In this document: piece by piece, positions 5,517 through 6,571 of the stretch | Position numbering within the stretch: position 1 is the stretch's first letter | Layout: each line of letters opens with the position of its first letter | NCBI GenBank assembly: GCA_016550405.1 | Contig: JABXGX010000293.1 | Span: 1 to 6,571 of the forward strand | Direction: 5' to 3' | DNA length: 6,571 nucleotides | Origin: an archaeon | Lineage (GTDB): Archaea; Asgardarchaeota; Hermodarchaeia; Hermodarchaeales; Hermodarchaeaceae | The notes under the pieces: generated by a model | Databases searched by the model: none | Told to the model about the DNA's origin: nothing | The model's input: only the letters and a program-made list of their open reading frames with translations | Position numbers and translations under genes: made by a program

Positions 5517-6571
5517 AGAAAGACCAATCGTGGTAATTTCGTTATGATTCGTGGGCCACTTGAGGTCAGAACCATATCATCTTCAATCCGTATTCCGCCA
5601 ATTTTCTTATAGTAGAGCGCAGGTTCTACTGCGATAACTGCACCGTGTTTGAGGGAATTCGGTCGAAGAGATAGCCAGGGATTTTCATGAACATTGAGAC
5701 CAATTCCATGACCGAGAGAGTGTAACATTCCTTCAGTGATGCCTGGTGTACGATTCGCTGAACGGTGTCCATCCCGTTCAAAGGAATCCGCCATGGCTTC
5801 AACCAATTCAGCAGTTGTAGTCGCTGTGTTCAATGTGTCAGTAACTGCATCGAGCGCCGTCTCAACTGACTCGAATAATTTGTGGAGTTCTTGTGAAACA
5901 GTTCCTTTGACGATGGTCCGAGTGATATCGGCATGATAGCGTTCTTCAATCCGGCGTGGAAAAATATCAATGATGATGGGTTCATGGGCATGGAGGACAT
6001 CCTCGCGCATTCCCAAATAATGGTAGTCAGCGCCTTTAGTTCCTGTTGCTACAATTGATTCTTCACTATTTTCTGAATCGTTGTCAATTAGGCCATGCTC
6101 AATTATCCGCTTAAGCCGTCCGACGGTCAATGGTTTCTTCTCGTATATCAACATGCTTTTTGATCCAATGTCTGTGTTTTGAAGGACTTCAATGACTTGG
6201 TTGAAAGTGGCTTCGGTGGATCGACTAGCCTGTTCGATGGCATTGAGTTCCGCCGTATCCTTTGTTTCACGAGCCTCTAAGAAGAGGTTCTGAACCGGTT
6301 TGACCTCAACTCCGAGTTTTTGTAGAAAATGTACATGGAGCGCATTCGTTTCATTTGGAATACCAAGTATCCCCTCTGAAGGGAGTAAATTCTTCACTAT
6401 ATCAATAATCATCCTTTCCACATATTCATCCCTTGACACTTGATCCCGGATAGCCTGATTCATTGTTGGAGAAAGACTGTGAAAGTGTTGGACCGGGGAA
6501 TACTTTTTTGCCCGTTCACAAATCATATCTGAGCCAGCAAGAACACCTGGGTTATTGGGGAGTTTCACGAA
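5513..6571 (-). CDS. M24-family metallopeptidase, Xaa-Pro dipeptidase/aminopeptidase-like (5' end cut off)
   Basis: The gene runs right to left and its start lies beyond the window. The leftmost usable GTG (6568) is in the middle of what looks like the N-terminal creatinase-like domain, so about 40-60 residues are probably missing. Counting from that GTG, the pita-bread catalytic domain covers about 105-351. All five metal ligands of the family are visible: Asp201 (IIIDIF), Asp214 (HADITRT), His287 (LGHGIGL), Glu315 (AVEPALYY) and Glu329 (IRIEDD). The substrate-binding His294 (VHENP) is also present. Such enzymes use two Mn, Co or Zn ions to cleave Xaa-Pro bonds in dipeptides or at peptide N termini in the cytosol. 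The enclosed domain order (creatinase-type N domain, then M24) favours a prolidase or aminopeptidase P over methionine aminopeptidase. Dipeptidase and aminopeptidase cannot be told apart here. The gene converges on the zinc-protein gene with a 4-bp overlap. Confidence 0.9.
   Translation of the reverse strand, partial: FVKLPNNPGVLAGSDMICERAKKYSPVQHFHSLSPTMNQAIRDQVSRDEYVERMIIDIVKNLLPSEGILGIPNETNALHVHFLQKLGVEVKPVQNLFLEARETKDTAELNAIEQASRSTEATFNQVIEVLQNTDIGSKSMLIYEKKPLTVGRLKRIIEHGLIDNDSENSEESIVATGTKGADYHYLGMREDVLHAHEPIIIDIFPRRIEERYHADITRTIVKGTVSQELHKLFESVETALDAVTDTLNTATTTAELVEAMADSFERDGHRSANRTPGITEGMLHSLGHGIGLNVHENPWLSLRPNSLKHGAVIAVEPALYYKKIGGIRIEDDMVLTSSGPRIITKLPRLVFL

Overview
The window (about 6.6 kb, moderate G+C) is a compact stretch of a prokaryotic chromosome. 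I think it is archaeal. Genes are preceded by strong GGAGG or AGGTGATT-type Shine-Dalgarno (SD) sequences and use TTG and GTG starts freely. Upstream regions carry A/T-rich boxes at archaeal TATA distances, and one gene encodes a membrane-anchored RING-like zinc protein of a kind often met in archaea, including Asgard lineages. The lineage is an inference; no marker gene here proves it. I see no mobile element, CRISPR array, tRNA or rRNA.

Layout, left to right. The 3' end of an adenine deaminase gene enters on the + strand (1-191). After a 112-bp gap comes a + strand gene for an unrecognised six-helix membrane protein (304-975). It ends 15 bp before the tail of a three-gene minus-strand cluster, transcribed right to left: an alpha/beta hydrolase (4759 to 3965), then two tandem paralogous permeases of the ArsB/NhaD (ion transporter superfamily) type (3955 to 2558 and 2448 to 991). 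The hydrolase stop lies 9 bp from the first permease start, so those two are almost surely co-translated. The second permease follows a 109-bp gap that may hold its own promoter.

A divergent intergenic region of about 205 bp (4760-4964) separates the hydrolase from a + strand gene (4965-5516). That gene encodes a one-helix membrane protein with two zinc modules, a RanBP2-like finger and a RING-like cross-brace. The intergenic region holds two inverted repeats, each overlapping a candidate TATA box. The zinc-protein gene overlaps tail to tail by 4 bp with an M24-family (Xaa-Pro dipeptidase-like) metallopeptidase gene that runs off the right edge.

The hydrolase plus paired permeases suggest import or export of an anionic or ester-type compound coupled to its hydrolysis, but the substrate cannot be read from sequence. 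The adenine deaminase and the peptidase look like ordinary salvage and housekeeping functions. The points most worth a second look are the RING-like zinc protein with apparent E2-contact residues, and the permease pair, whose first helix-break motif has lost the usual Asp-Asn.
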